Origin: Watersipora subatra
Taxonomy: Eukaryota > Bryozoa > Gymnolaemata > Cheilostomatida > Watersiporidae
NCBI RefSeq assembly: GCF_963576615.1
Contig: NC_088709.1
Coordinates: forward strand, 76,428,538 to 76,492,537
DNA: 64,000 nucleotides
Direction: 5' to 3'
The notes under the pieces were generated by a model. The model saw only the letters and a program-made list of their open reading frames with translations, did not search any database and was not told the DNA's origin. Made by a program: the position numbers and the translations under genes. Shown piece by piece: positions 41,301 through 50,341 of this stretch (positions are counted from its first letter, which is position 1; every line of letters starts with the position of its first letter).

Positions 41301-43693
41301 ACAAGTCACATTCCTGGCAAAAGACTTCTCGGCATCTTTTACAGCCAGAGACGACAGTTGTATCGTCATGAAGAGGACAGCTTCTTTTGCTGTGCTTCTG
41401 TGGCTGAGAGTGAAGCTCTTGCACTTGCAGAGAGACTGTGCGATGGTCTGGGTGGATGGTTCGATGAGACTAACAATAATGTAATAAGATAATAATAATA
41501 TATTAGCATTGTGTTTCCAGTAAGACTTATGAGTAAAGCAATGGCAAAGCACTTCACTACTGAGTTGATTGCTACACAGACCTGCCTGTGAGTATTCACT
41601 AATAATGATATTACCTGCGCAGACTGGGCATAGGCTAAATAAGGAAGTTGTATGCTTAAAACCAATTTTAGCAATAAATTACTATTGTTTTAATAAAAGT
41701 GGCAGACTTGGCATTTTTATTAATTGTTAAAAATGCTGTACCAAGACTATTTCTCTACTGTACCAATACTAGCGCTCTACTATACCAAGACTATCACTCT
41801 ACTGTACCAAAACTATTAATCTACTGTACCAAGACTACTACTCTACTGTACCAAGACTATTACTCTACTGTACCAGGACTATGACTCTACTGTACCAAGA
41901 CTACTACTCTACTGTACCAGGACTATTACTCTACTGTACCAAGACTATTACTCTACTGTACCAGGACTATTGCTCTACTGTACCAAGACTACTACTCTAC
42001 TGTACCAGGACTACTACTCTATTGTACCAGGACTACTACTCTATTGTACCAGGACTATGACTCTACAGTACCAAGACTATTACTCTACTGTACCAGGACT
42101 ATGACTCGACTATACCAAGACTACTACTCTACTGTACCAAGACTACTGCTCTACCGTTTTAAGACTATCACGCTATTGTTCCAATTTTGGCTGTATAGAC
42201 ACCAATCTGTTGGCCCTTACAAAAAACATATTCACAGATGCAGAAAATAAGGGATAAACTAATTTGAACCAAGATACTGCTTTAAATTAATTATTTTTAT
42301 AATCACTCTGTTTGTAAGTGGCTTGAACAAAGAACGTTAACTTGATTGATTTCATAACTGTAGTTAGTAATACCTCTTTGTGACGCCGACAAAGAAATTT
42401 CTTGCAGCTCCTATGTTCGCAATAGGAAATGGCTGGTTGGTCGTAACAATTGTCACACAGCTCATGGCGACCTTTACTAGTTCCGCGAGTGGCACTCGGA
42501 AGGTCAGATAGCCGGGAGTTCACCGTGCAGCTAAAATGTATATAGATATACAAGAAACTATGCAGTTCATTGTACAGCTCAAGTGTATATACATATAGAT
42601 GTAGATATGCATAACAGTTCTTGTTACTCTTTGTATAATACTACTGATTGCCCTGTGTTGCATGGGTAATAAAAACAGATTATAAACATTACATTACCTA
42701 CTACATTACTGTTGCACTACATTACCTGCAACAGTTTATTACAAACTGCTTTTATTACCAGTGCAACGCCAGGCGTTCACCTAGTGAGGACAGCTGGTAA
42801 TCGTTATGTGTGATGCATTATGGGTATTTTAACCGATTTAATCAATATCTTCACCAGTACTGTTCGTCTAATGAATAGTTCGATGCCTCCAGATCTGGAG
42901 GTTCCGAGATCCAATTCATAGCAAAGTGAATTTTTCGTTACTACAATTTTATCGCTGTAACTGGACAGACACTGAGATTTATATAGATACGCGCTGTCCT
43001 ACCCACACTTTGCATGTATACCAAACCACATGTAGGCTTATCTGTTAATATCTATAGCACAGCCCTACACCAGACCATATTTATGATCAGAATACCAAAA
43101 TTTATATAGATGGTTATCTCATACTTGCATAGGAATAACAGGTCAACTATGTTCATTAGTTGCATGCAACTGCATTTGGTTATAATACAAGAGACAACTC
43201 CTAAAATCTTGAGACAATAATGTAACAGGTACCAGACTTAATAGAGCAAACTAGTACTTAAAGTAGTACTTAAAGTACTAGTAGTTAAACTGTACAAGAA
43301 TTCATAGAAGCATGTGCCACAATGGTTTGGGGAATAAAAGCTCAAACATTGCACCAGATTCACTGCATAGAACCTAAACACATATACTGCAGTCTACAGA
43401 GAATTCCAAAATTCACAACTTTTGCCTTTAACATTATGATGCGTTTTGATATTGTGGACTCTCACACTGTATGTTGGTTCCGAATAAAAGTTGACAATAG
43501 GAAAAATCTGTATTATAAACAATTATGCAAGAACTTACAAGCACTTTGCACATTTAAACTTTCCATATATCTTCAGACTTTTATGCAAACATTTCGTGCA
43601 CTCAACATGTCCACAAGGCAACAGTTTTGGTTCTTCCAAATTCTCATCTCGTTCATAGCAGCATGCACATTTAAATGTTTTAGCGGCAGCCAT
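26173..43693 (-). CDS. TRIM-type (RING, B-box 1, B-box 2, coiled-coil) E3 ubiquitin ligase gene, nine exons
   Basis: A tripartite-motif gene assembled from splice sites with matching phases: 43539-43693, 42374-42530, 41286-41403, 40301-40497, 37989-38159, 35572-35680, 35194-35292, 32840-33031 and 26173-26355 (or 26192-26355). In predicted residues, a C3HC4 RING has Cys9, Cys12, Cys27, His29, Cys32, Cys35, Cys48 and Cys51. B-box 1 follows (Cys77, Cys80, Cys89, Cys94, Cys99, His102, His108), then B-box 2 (Cys113, His116, Cys125, Cys128, Cys133, Cys136, then Cys142/His145/His147). Charged helical coiled coil covers about 145-300. Residues after 300 include an acidic patch (SEDEEE) and match no domain I know. 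TRIM proteins are RING E3 ligases that dimerise through the coiled coil; the C-terminal part usually selects the substrate. The start at 43693 has A at -3 and G at +4. The weakest junction is exon 6 to 7 (donor GTTTGT). The gene continues left, probably into 1-117. Confidence 0.8.
26356..28020. other. Left part of TRIM intron 8: no gene identified
   Basis: Open frames of 60-163 codons occur here on both strands. None shows a domain, matching splice phase or coding-like composition that I can defend. Confidence 0.5.
28024..28725 (-). pseudogene. Helitron-like/STPR gene remnant
   Basis: A minus-strand frame starting MPSNKPTAQTQEQ carries five to seven degenerate 23-residue repeats of the form R-x-AETAEQTQ-x-R-LQRN. 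This is the arginine-rich STPR type found at the N-terminus of Helitron-type replicase ORFs and related mobile-element proteins. After a frameshift near 28330 the repeats continue (RRAETSEQMQQR), then stop. A second shifted frame encodes CPK and then NALRWKGERPCM (28024-28056 in +), resembling the Cys-rich motif that follows such repeats in these ORFs. Frameshifts and stops make it non-functional. The repeat DNA also gives open frames on the other strand, which are shadows. Helitron origin is inference: no helicase or Rep domain is visible. Confidence 0.5.
28828..29183. repeat. Interspersed repeat, copy A (split by an insertion)
   Basis: Matches 30148-30490 in direct orientation, diverged by many small differences. 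Shared blocks include CCGTGCAAGTT, CTGTAGTACTCG and TTTCACTGAAGTAGACTCA. Copy A resumes at 29940 (CATTTTTGTG... to about 30045), beyond a 752-bp insertion that is absent from copy B. Confidence 0.75.
29184..29935. mobile_element. piggyBac-like non-autonomous transposon (752 bp)
   Basis: Flanked on both sides by TTAA (29180-29183 and 29936-29939), the target duplication typical of piggyBac. The ends are inverted: CCACTTCGGGTGCATGTGC against CCACTTCCGGTACAATTGC, 15 of 19 matching. The related copy B repeat at 30148 lacks the insert, giving an empty-site comparison. Inside are a 14-bp palindrome, GCCGCTATAGCGGC (29201-29214), and two strong hairpins. A short frame starting MADFQ has a stop at codon 6 and then an acidic stretch (SGDEDELTAMEE) that could be the decayed N-terminus of a transposase. 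Confidence 0.75.
29433..29498. repeat. Two adjacent perfect hairpins inside the piggyBac-like element
   Basis: Stem 1 pairs 29433-29443 with 29448-29458 (11 bp, 4-nt loop). Stem 2 pairs 29458-29476 with 29480-29498 (19 bp, 3-nt loop), both without mismatch. They share one base. Confidence 0.9.
30148..30600. repeat. Interspersed repeat, copy B (uninterrupted)
   Basis: Direct counterpart of 28828-29183 plus 29940-30045. It runs through the position where copy A carries the 752-bp insertion (TTCCAATTTAAAAACG at about 30477). Confidence 0.75.
30265..30709. mobile_element. Old MITE with CCCTTTCACT inverted ends
   Basis: Starts CCCTTTCACT and ends AGTGAAAGGG, a perfect 10-bp inverted pair, 445 bp long. 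The flanks TCAA and TTAT could be a decayed TTAA, which would make it an older piggyBac-type MITE. The left end is also present in copy A (28958). No coding capacity. Confidence 0.5.
31200..31232. repeat. TA microsatellite
   Basis: About 33 bp of alternating TA with one C interruption. Confidence 0.9.
31408..31820. repeat. Diverged direct duplication, about 253-bp period
   Basis: 31408-31560 and 31661-31820 share AATGAATGGAAAATAT-like starts, GCAATAGGAGAAATGCAAT, GTAAAATGCACTGATATT and AATATAGTAAT blocks in the same order. The 135-codon plus-strand frame across the first copy is not supported as a gene. A related pair (TTCACGCGT...GCAAAATAAAA) occurs at about 31826 and 32074. Confidence 0.65.
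32700..32797. repeat. Short imperfect foldback
   Basis: GTGTGCACATGCAT near 32701 faces ATGTACATGCTTGCACAC near 32778. The centre pairs CCACAC with GTGTGG around CTCCGCTCG. It lies in TRIM intron 8, just past exon 8. Confidence 0.5.
32840..33031 (-). CDS. TRIM gene exon 8: acidic segment
   Basis: Acceptor CGATTTCAG, donor GTATGT, 192 bp. Contains the acidic run SLSEDEEE, then a charged helix (VEDEFDKIYYEFLKIIRVRE) ending FKAKVL. One base is left over and joins exon 9 in phase. Domain not recognised. Confidence 0.65.
33506..33597. repeat. AT-rich palindrome cluster, 92 bp
   Basis: ACATTGATG at the left faces CATCAATGT at the right, and between them CTAGACCTAG faces CTAGGTCTAG. The arms are joined by T-run/ATA/A-run stretches, so nested cruciforms are possible. 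A further CTAGTTTTTTTTTATAAAAA copy follows to about 33640. It lies in TRIM intron 7. Confidence 0.85.
34425..34555. repeat. 12-bp tandem repeat
   Basis: About eleven copies of AGAACTACAGAC with one G variant. Because 12 is a multiple of 3 the repeat is open in several frames (ELQT and NYRQ repeats); these are shadows. It lies in TRIM intron 7. Confidence 0.95.
35194..35292 (-). CDS. TRIM gene exon 7
   Basis: Strong acceptor TTCTCTTTTAG, donor GTTTGA, 99 bp. Encodes QSVINAVIEESKGSILVQI and ends LSKLSA with one base left over, which exon 8 completes to a Glu codon. No known domain. Confidence 0.55.
35572..35680 (-). CDS. TRIM gene exon 6: end of coiled coil (3' end uncertain)
   Basis: The acceptor ATTGTTGCAG is good and the frame VDLVRNSRETEAEIESTVGR is in phase with exon 5. 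The only donor that fits the phase of exon 7 is a weak GTTTGT after RLDIK. A better-looking GTACCT lies earlier, after PSLK, but would need a different acceptor in exon 7. The frame stays open past both. Confidence 0.55.
36212..36626. mobile_element. Possible small non-autonomous element next to the 28-bp array
   Basis: Begins with a TATATATATTTC tract then TTAAAGTCCGTGTGTCTTCT. Ends GAGCAACGCCGGGTGGCACA followed by GCTAGT; a CTAG-type end preceded by GC-rich sequence is reminiscent of Helitron-like termini. There is no target duplication or coding sequence to confirm it. The 28-bp minisatellite begins directly after this end. Confidence 0.3.
36622..37821. repeat. 28-bp minisatellite in TRIM intron 5
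   Basis: About 43 copies of AACTAGTAACTATG followed by AACATTTACCTATA, with few substitutions (ACCAGT, TTATCTAT, ACACTT). It fills about half of intron 5 and ends about 165 bp before exon 5. Confidence 0.97.
37989..38159 (-). CDS. TRIM gene exon 5: coiled coil
   Basis: Exactly 57 codons, phase 0 at both ends. Acceptor AATTTTAG, donor GTACGC. Reads LKEIASMYSALKSEVVRRR and ends with ARQL; long amphipathic helix without helix breakers. It is flanked on both sides by minisatellite-filled introns. Confidence 0.75.
38221..39931. repeat. 22-bp minisatellite in TRIM intron 4
   Basis: About 78 copies of a 22-bp unit, ACTAGTAACACTTGTTATAA plus CC or CT. Variants alternate (CTACTAG, CCACTAG, GCAACACT). 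The subunit ACTAGTAAC is shared with the 28-bp array in the next intron. The array covers 80% of intron 4. Confidence 0.97.
40301..40497 (-). CDS. TRIM gene exon 4: end of B-box 2 and coiled coil
   Basis: Acceptor TGTTCTGTAG, donor GTGCGT, 197 bp. Begins GHPHKEIGLKDL, supplying the last B-box 2 ligands and the usual first helix. It continues as a heptad-like charged helix (LLKAKAERRKSELDELF) to RTRDEQ. Ends in phase 0. Confidence 0.8.
40508..40672. repeat. 41-bp tandem repeat in TRIM intron 3
   Basis: Four copies at 40508, 40549, 40590 and 40631, starting CCTCAAATATAATCCATAA. The first lies only about 10 bp from the acceptor of exon 4. Confidence 0.95.
41286..41403 (-). CDS. TRIM gene exon 3: B-box 2
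   Basis: Acceptor CACTCTCAG, donor GTTGTT, 118 bp, phase 0 in and phase 1 out. The frame reads PQKHSKRSCPLHDD, then GCKRCREVFCQECD: a B-box 2 core. Longer open frames on the same strand here are out of phase with the neighbours and lack the zinc ligands. Confidence 0.75.
41736..42185. repeat. 22-bp minisatellite in TRIM intron 2
   Basis: About 20 copies of CTACTGTACCAAGACTAT plus TACT, with CCAGGAC variants. Since 22 is not a multiple of 3, the open frames across it (TVPRLLLYC-type repeats) are repeat shadows. Confidence 0.95.
42374..42530 (-). CDS. TRIM gene exon 2: B-box 1
   Basis: Acceptor ACATTTTAG, donor GTATTA, 157 bp. Encodes a 20-residue linker, then CDNCYDQPAISYCEH, KKFLC and RRHKE: a B-box type 1 zinc-ligand pattern completed by the His of PQKH in exon 3. 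Ends in phase 0. Confidence 0.8.
42640..42785. repeat. Imperfect inverted repeat in TRIM intron 1
   Basis: GTTGCATGGGTAATAAAAAC at about 42656 faces GCTTTTATTACCAGTGCAAC at about 42747, with a GC-rich outer edge (CGCCAGGCG). It looks like a short MITE remnant. Confidence 0.45.
43539..43693 (-). CDS. TRIM gene exon 1: RING finger
   Basis: Starts MAAAKTFKCACC. Contains LLPCGHVECTKC and ends KCAKC before a strong donor, GTAAGT. Two bases are left over and are completed by exon 2. All eight RING zinc ligands are present. An upstream in-frame stretch (43694-43726) lacks an ATG. Confidence 0.85.
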
Positions 43694-43830
43694 ATTGAAC
43701 TCACGCTGCCCTACAACAGCCAACACAAGTCACCTTCTCATTTTGCTAGCATTATGATAGCTTATCTGAAATGAAAAGGTAGGGAAACAACACGAGAATC
43801 GAACATAAAGATGAAGAAAATGCAAAAGGA

Positions 43831-44131
43831 ATGGCAAATGACCCCATTTATAATCACATCGTACTCTTATCATTGTCTCTTGATCTAGAATTACTAACAA
43901 TACATAATGGCAAATGACCCCATTTATAATTACATCTACTCTTATCATTGTCTCTTGATCTAGAATTACTAACAATACATAATGGCAAATGACCCCATTT
44001 ATAATTACATCTACTCTTATCATTGTCTCTTGATCTAAAATTACTAACAATACATAATGGCAAATGACCCCATTTATAATTACATCGTACTCTTATCATT
44101 GTTTCTTGATCTAGAATTACTAACATAAATA
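43831..44131. repeat. 75-bp tandem repeat just upstream of the TRIM start
   Basis: Four copies (starts 43831, 43907, 43982, 44057) of a unit beginning ATGGCAAATGACCCCATT. The length is a multiple of 3, so minus-strand frames of 106-112 codons run through; they show only the 25-residue repeat and no domain. The array lies 138 bp upstream of the TRIM ATG, so it would be in the promoter or 5' UTR. Confidence 0.95.
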
Positions 44132-44291
44132 ACAGTAAAACAGACAAAACAACTATCCTGTAGACATCTAGATGAAGTTGAGAAAATACCACAAATACAC
44201 GGTGAGTATTATATATGACATTAGGTTTCCTTGCTTAATAATACTCTTACTTTTTATCTCACAAAGAAATAGATATAATTATATCTATACA

Positions 44292-44406
44292 TTATAATAT
44301 ATATGTGTATATATATATATATATGTGTATATATATATATATGTGTATATATATATATGTGTGTATATATATATGTGTGTATATATATATGTGTGTATAT
44401 ATATAT

Positions 44407-44446
<40 letters not shown>
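44292..44446. repeat. TA/TATG microsatellite
   Basis: Alternating TA with TGTG interruptions on a roughly 20-bp rhythm. Open frames across it are tyrosine/isoleucine shadows. Confidence 0.97.
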
Positions 44447-44448
<2 letters not shown>

Positions 44449-44613
44449 TAGATGCAGTATGAACAGTCTCTTGCATGAAAGTGCTCAATATTAAAATAGA
44501 GCGATGTAAAATTGATGATCTGATGATTATTGCATGGCAATATGAAACTATTAGTAATAAAGTTGTTTTAAACTTAACTTTAACTTTCATTTTTATCCAA
44601 TTATATATATATA

Positions 44614-44803
44614 TATATACTAATAAATTATTTAAAAGCAATACTTATCTTTTTTTCTCAGCTACTGTCAGTTTCATGATATTCTCATTCATCAGGCTGT
44701 GTTGTTTTTTTTCAACACAGCCTGATGAATGAGAATATCATGAAACTGACAGTAGCTGAGAAAAAAAGATAAGTATTGCTTTTAAATAATTTATTAGTAT
44801 ATA
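44614..44803. repeat. Perfect inverted repeat, 91-bp arms, 8-T loop
   Basis: 44614-44704 is, by direct comparison, the exact reverse complement of 44713-44803. Only TTTTTTTT lies between. No coding sequence. Transcription of either strand would give a 91-bp uninterrupted RNA hairpin. Confidence 0.95.
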
Positions 44804-46065
44804 GCTGCTCCAATATATTGTTGAGCACTCTAATTTTAGTAATACTAGCCCATAACTCTTAGGAATTTATAGTATATATATATATATCTATATATATATT
44901 AAAATGTATAATTAGTTAGGTGAACATCTAACAGCACTCTATGCTCTATAAATTACGGAGTGCAATAAATAACTAGTGTTGGAATAGGTTAACTGTACTC
45001 ATCTTTTTAGACAAGTTAAGAAAAAAGATAAATACACACCATCAACAGCTCAGCTGAAGATAATCAGCCAACCATTCTCAGCTGAAGACAACCATTTTCA
45101 AGAAAGAAAAACTATATGCCATCAAGAGATAAGGGTCAAAACTCTTAATAATGACTTGATAATCTACGCCACGACCATTTGCTTGATAGAGTTTAAAGGA
45201 CCTGGTCACATATTTAACCTGACACTACTTGAAAGACCAATAACACTAGTCAGTTCTAATTGTCATAGTTAAGCAAGCTCTCTTCTGCTTTTGTGGTAAG
45301 ATACTACAAGAGCAGGGTACTTTCTCAGATCGTGCACTAAAAGATCCCAACGACTAAACAGTAATGGCAGAATCTATAGCTAGTCGCTCCAGACTATCAT
45401 AACTTGATATGCTGGCATCTTTGTTTCCCGGCATCAACAGCCTTAGCGTCTCTGCAACACTACTACTATTATATGAGGCTTGCAATGCTCTATAGTTCAC
45501 TTCTCCTTGGTCTCCCGGCCATCACAGTTTTATCAGTTGTCTAGGCCATGATATCTAGCGTGCCCCATATCCATTATTGCATTGTTTCAGGTACATTGCT
45601 ATGAAATAGTCCGATTATGATTTTATCTCTATTTGTTCGGATTATTTGTGCTCTTGAGTCAGATTTGTTCTGCTCGATTTGTTGTCAGATATGGTTCTAC
45701 AGGCCCTTCTGAGAGCCGATTGGATTCATGAAAAACCTTGCTTTCTTAAGTAGGCCTATCACACATTTTCTAAAAGAAGTGTTTGTCAAAAACTTCCTTG
45801 ACCTTTTCATATTTTAGACGGTTACCATTGAAAAAACTTTAATATACTCTCGCTATTCACTCCTATGCAATGTAAAAACTGTTCATCTGTATATTTTCAT
45901 CTATTAATTAGTTAAAACAGCAGTAACCACCCATCTGGTACTTTACTCCTCCCAGTGCACTAAAACAAAGTCACTCTTTTGGTAGATTGAACCTTGGCAT
46001 AACCACAAGGTACAACTGTCTACTAAAGTTATTGTCATCTAACTGCTGTAAATTGTTTATGAAAT
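44804..46065. other. No feature recognised
   Basis: AT-rich sequence with a short TA tract near 44875-44900. I see no splice-bounded coding frame, RNA gene or terminal repeats. Confidence 0.5.
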
Positions 46066-46963
46066 TACTTTAAAGGTTGACTTGCAACAAAATTCACATT
46101 CCAGTTATTTGGTATCAAAAGGTTCACCATGTTTGACTCTGCTTTTTTGTAGGTTCAAAATATGTGGAAATGTGATATTAAGCTCTTAAAAACTCAAAAA
46201 CGAGCAGTTAATCGGAGCCATGACGAAAAAGCCGTAGGTTGCAATCCCTTTCAAGATGACTAAAATGTGACATAGTTGAACACGATGTGCTTCTGTTTAC
46301 ACTTTCATGCAACCTCACTCGTAAAAATATTTTCACAAATAAGCTTCACGCATTCAATAAAACCATGTCTATTGTCCTTACGCGTCTATGTCATTATCAT
46401 TGAAATGCTGTCACTTTGAGCACTGATATCTCAAAACCTATCCTATAAATCAAGTTTCATTTTTAACCTTAGCTCGAAGAGGTGCATATCATCCTCTGAA
46501 AAACACGAGGAGCCTGGACAAAAAATGCTGCAGAAATTGTTCACGCCATTTGGCGGAAATTATAAGTCACATTATCAGATTATGACTAAATGATTAGACC
46601 AAGCTGAAACGAAGCTGTAAAGTAGCGAGCATCTATATTTAATAAGGGCTTTTCGGTAGAGCCCGGAGTGTTCGTCATAAACTAGTGCTACGAGACGTTT
46701 TATATTGAGCCTTTTATTGGCCTTTCATTTCATGTGATAACATCACGTGTCAAAAAAATAACCACGTCGAATTGAGTACGTCATCAAAATAAAGGGATTC
46801 CAATCTACGGCCATTTTTTAACTGTTCGTTTTTGAGCTTTCAAAAGCTTGCAATCACATTTCCACATATTTTGAACCTACAACACAGCAGAGTAAGACAC
46901 GGTGAACTTTTTCATACCAAATAACTGTAAGGCAAATTTTGTTGCAAGTCAACCTTTAAAGTA
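46066..46963. mobile_element. Foldback element, 898 bp, arms about 150 bp
   Basis: Left end TACTTTAAAGGTTGACTTGC, right end GCAAGTCAACCTTTAAAGTA. The arms match imperfectly for about 150 bp, sharing GGTTCAAAATATGTGG and CAAAAACGA-type blocks. TA at both ends is compatible with a TA target site. The 0.6-kb centre has no recognisable gene. Confidence 0.75.
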
Positions 46964-49900
46964 CCTTCAATTTAGTACTAGCTACCATGTAGTGAAATAT
47001 GTGATCAGAGATACTTGTAGGTTAGGTTAAGGGAGCAGTCAAGGAAGTAATATATTTTTTATTTTATTATATTTGTTGGTTTCAAGGCTAAGTGAGATTA
47101 TTTGATTTCAAAAGATGCAGCAAAGCATCCAGTATACAAAAGGTTTTGTTAAACAAGCTTACAATTGTTATATGGAAGTATTGCCAAAAGTGGATAGCCT
47201 AATGGAGAAACGCCTAAACAACTGGAGATATGCGCAATATTGCAATAAACAAAAACACCCGGTACACCAGAAAGCCATAAAAAACAGTCATCTTATACCA
47301 ATATACAAGCGGATAAGAACCTCCATTAGAAGTAATCCATGAAAAAAAGGCATGAATTTGCCTGCTAGAAAAACCACCAAAAAGAAATTTCACCTCTACC
47401 AGACACTACCAAAACAATTGGAGTTAGTCCTCATTTCCAATCATTACATTCCCATGATGTACTTAATTAAAACAAGTCCACTCAATTGCTAACCCCTTGC
47501 AACATACAGAACAGAACCTGAGCTCATAAACACTTTCTCACAGGCTAAAAGATATATCTATAAAATAGAATATCCCTAATGATCAGCCTCTTTTTCGAGA
47601 CTTGCTGAGACTACCACTTTCCCATCTGCTTGCTGAGGCTCTTTTCCCTGCCTGTGGAGCCTCAGCAAGGCTTTCTGAGGCTCTTTGCCTGTGGAGCCTT
47701 CCCCCAGCACCTGTTGAGCTCTCCTTCTCCTACCTTTGCAGAACCTCTTATCTCAATGCCTATGGAGCGTCCTTCTCCAGCATCAGCTGAGCCTCTTCTA
47801 CTTCACTAGCTCAACTACTTAACCTTCCTATTTATGGACTGTCATGACTTTCGTTTGACTGTCAAGACTCACAGCCGTACGGGACTGAACAACAAACACG
47901 GACGACCGTTTGAGTAACGGTGTAAAATCCTTTAGCTATTTTAACCTTTTGTCATAATTAATGTTAATAATTTTGTTAGGTGTGTATTTTAATCGTTGAA
48001 CTTATAGAATAAACAAGTATCTTCTAATAGTAAATATCAGTATTGCTTACAATAGCTTAACACCTTCACTATTACCTGAGCCAGTAATAATCAAATTAGT
48101 TCACACAAGCTAAGAGGAAGTGCACAAACTAAACATGGTCAAAATAGACTAATGTGATGAAGCAAACTCAACACTGATGTTGTCTGTAGATTTGGCTTAG
48201 TGATGCATTACATAATTTCTCCCTTAACACCCATGACACAACTACTATTGCATTTAAAACTTGATGTACTTGATGTTAGTTTTTACCAGTATAGGGTGAA
48301 TATGTATAAATGCATCTAAAATAAGCATAAATTAATTTTGGCCTAATCATGAACATCATTATCATTAGATAAAATCACTAGCACCTTACCTATAGGTTTG
48401 TTGAGCTTTTAAACTAGTAAAAACGCTGACGATTGCATGGTTACTAGCAACACTATATTTCTTGCATTTGGTTCTACAGTGACACATCATTTCTACAATC
48501 AAGCATAGTGACGCACAACGCGGAATATTATTCGAATTTGTAAATGTTGAAACTGCTAATCGTATAATAATCGCTAGTCACACCCAGGTCATGCACGCAA
48601 TAAAATGTTGCAGGTGAAAATAGCTCAAACCTTCAATTTTTATAATATTTTTGTTGCGTTATATCTCTAAAAACAGCTATCCAAAACTGAATAGTTAAAA
48701 TTTATATAAAAACTTCTATATGCACTTCATCTTACATGGATTTTGGCGAAACAGGGTCGATCATCAAAAAACTTCAAACAACGCTTGTCAATCTAGCCGC
48801 CATTGCCAAGCTAGTTTGTGAACGGGGTGAACAGGGAAAACCCAAAAATTGTAACGAAACTGCAAGCAGTGCTCGGCGGCATAGCAAGATACGTTTATGA
48901 GCCTATGTCAAGAGCGCGTCAAAGAAAAACTGAATAATGCCGTGGTTTTTAATGATTACACCTATATTGTATAGCCGAAGTTATTAGCGACGTATACATG
49001 ATAAGAACTCGAATTTCCCTTTTGTTTTGCCTAGCAACCAAAAAATTGCAAGGCTCAATGGAAGGAAGACTGGACGCCCCTGAACGTTATTTTTTGCTGA
49101 AGTATACAGCACCAATTATAAAGCAAAACAACTAAAATAAACATTCTATTCATCAAAACAATTACAATGAGCATAAGATCATACTTTACGACTGTTTATA
49201 GACATTTCAACGATATTATGTGTTCATCCAAACATAATGATAACGAAATCCAAGGCTAGATATGTGATGGAAGATAACTCTAGTTTACATGTTGTGGTTG
49301 TTCCACACCTTCGAAATTAGAGGTTTCGAAACCCTCCAACCATTTCACTATGCCGAGGGTCATATAGAAAAATAACGCAATCAACACGACATTAGCTTAA
49401 ATAACTGTGAGAAAAACAACAAAATGTTGTTAAGTAGCACCAAATTGCAACTGTGGTATACCAACCTCCCTTTGCCATCAGCCTTTGCTACCATTGGTTG
49501 TAGCTATTGCGCTGCTAGAATGGAGAATTTATGTTATGCATAATTGATCCAAATCCACACACAATAGTGTTGAATTTGCTTTGTGAGCTTATTATATTTT
49601 GACTGTGTTGAGTTTGCACACAACTGCTTTGCTTGTGTGAACTAATTGGATTATTACTGGTTAGGGTACTAGTGGAAGTGGTAAGCTATTATAAGCAATA
49701 GTGATATTTATAAGTAAAAGTTAGACAACTTCTTTATTCCATTTTTATATCTGATATCAGCCATGCGCAGATAGATATAAAGAGAATAACAAGCTCCAAC
49801 ACCATTGCAAATTTTATAACAGATTACTACAGTTACAGCATCTACAAATCTCAGAGATGAGATGATCAACATTACAAGTCAACTTTAGGATTCAAGCTAT

Positions 49901-50136
49901 CCATTGTACTATTAGGACATTGAAAACTCATCATAATCACCAAAAGATTGCAGTTATAGCCGAGACTATAACAACTTGTGTCAATATCAAGATCCACATC
50001 TGCTACCAATCTATAACAGACCTGAGATTATGATTAGAGATTATACATGTTGAAATCTCCGCTGACGTAAAATAACAAGAAGTATTCAGAAGCCCCCAAA
50101 TCGACAAGATCCATAATCACAGACCTGAAACATATA

Positions 50137-50212
50137 GTTTCACTTTGTAGTTTCATTTTCACATATAGTTTCACTTTCACATGTAGTTTCACTTTCACAT
50201 GTAGTTTCACTC
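50137..50212. repeat. 18-bp tandem repeat
   Basis: About four copies of TAGTTTCACTTTCACATG, the first diverged. Confidence 0.9.
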
Positions 50213-50240
50213 CTGAACTTTAAAGCTAATGCTGAATCAG

Positions 50241-50271
50241 TATAAAAGGATGAACACTCATTTTTTCAGTA
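50241..50271 (+). promoter_or_regulatory. TATA box with initiator-like site
   Basis: TATAAAAG at 50241, followed 27 bp later by TCAGTA (A at 50268), the spacing expected of a metazoan core promoter. An ATG in reasonable context follows at 50282. Confidence 0.35.
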
Positions 50272-50281
50272 CAGCTTCATC

Positions 50282-50341
50282 ATGGCAGACAGATGTGTCA
50301 GCAGAGTGAGCCGAGAAGTCGATTACCGAGAGAAGAGAAAG
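50282..50341 (+). CDS. Possible short first exon behind the TATA/Inr site
   Basis: Starts MADRCVSRVSREVDYREKRK and runs into AAAG followed by GTGACT, a passable donor. I see no downstream exon that clearly fits and recognise no family. It lies in the roughly 1-kb segment that splits the right arm of the large inverted repeat, so it could belong to an inserted element or retrocopy. It could also be chance. Confidence 0.25.

Noticed and set aside
41274..41674. 92- and 102-codon minus-strand frames
   Set aside because: The shorter frame with B-box 2 ligands is the one that fits splice phase; these longer ones are shadows.
43322..43774. 150-codon plus-strand frame
   Set aside because: Antisense to the RING exon, with no domain.
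44285..44641. Tyr/Ile-rich frames
   Set aside because: Translation of a TA/TATG microsatellite.
47602..47790. Pro/Leu/Ser-rich 62-codon plus-strand frame
   Set aside because: It lies in the degenerate GAGGCTC repeats of the inverted-repeat arm, which also occur in the opposite arm.
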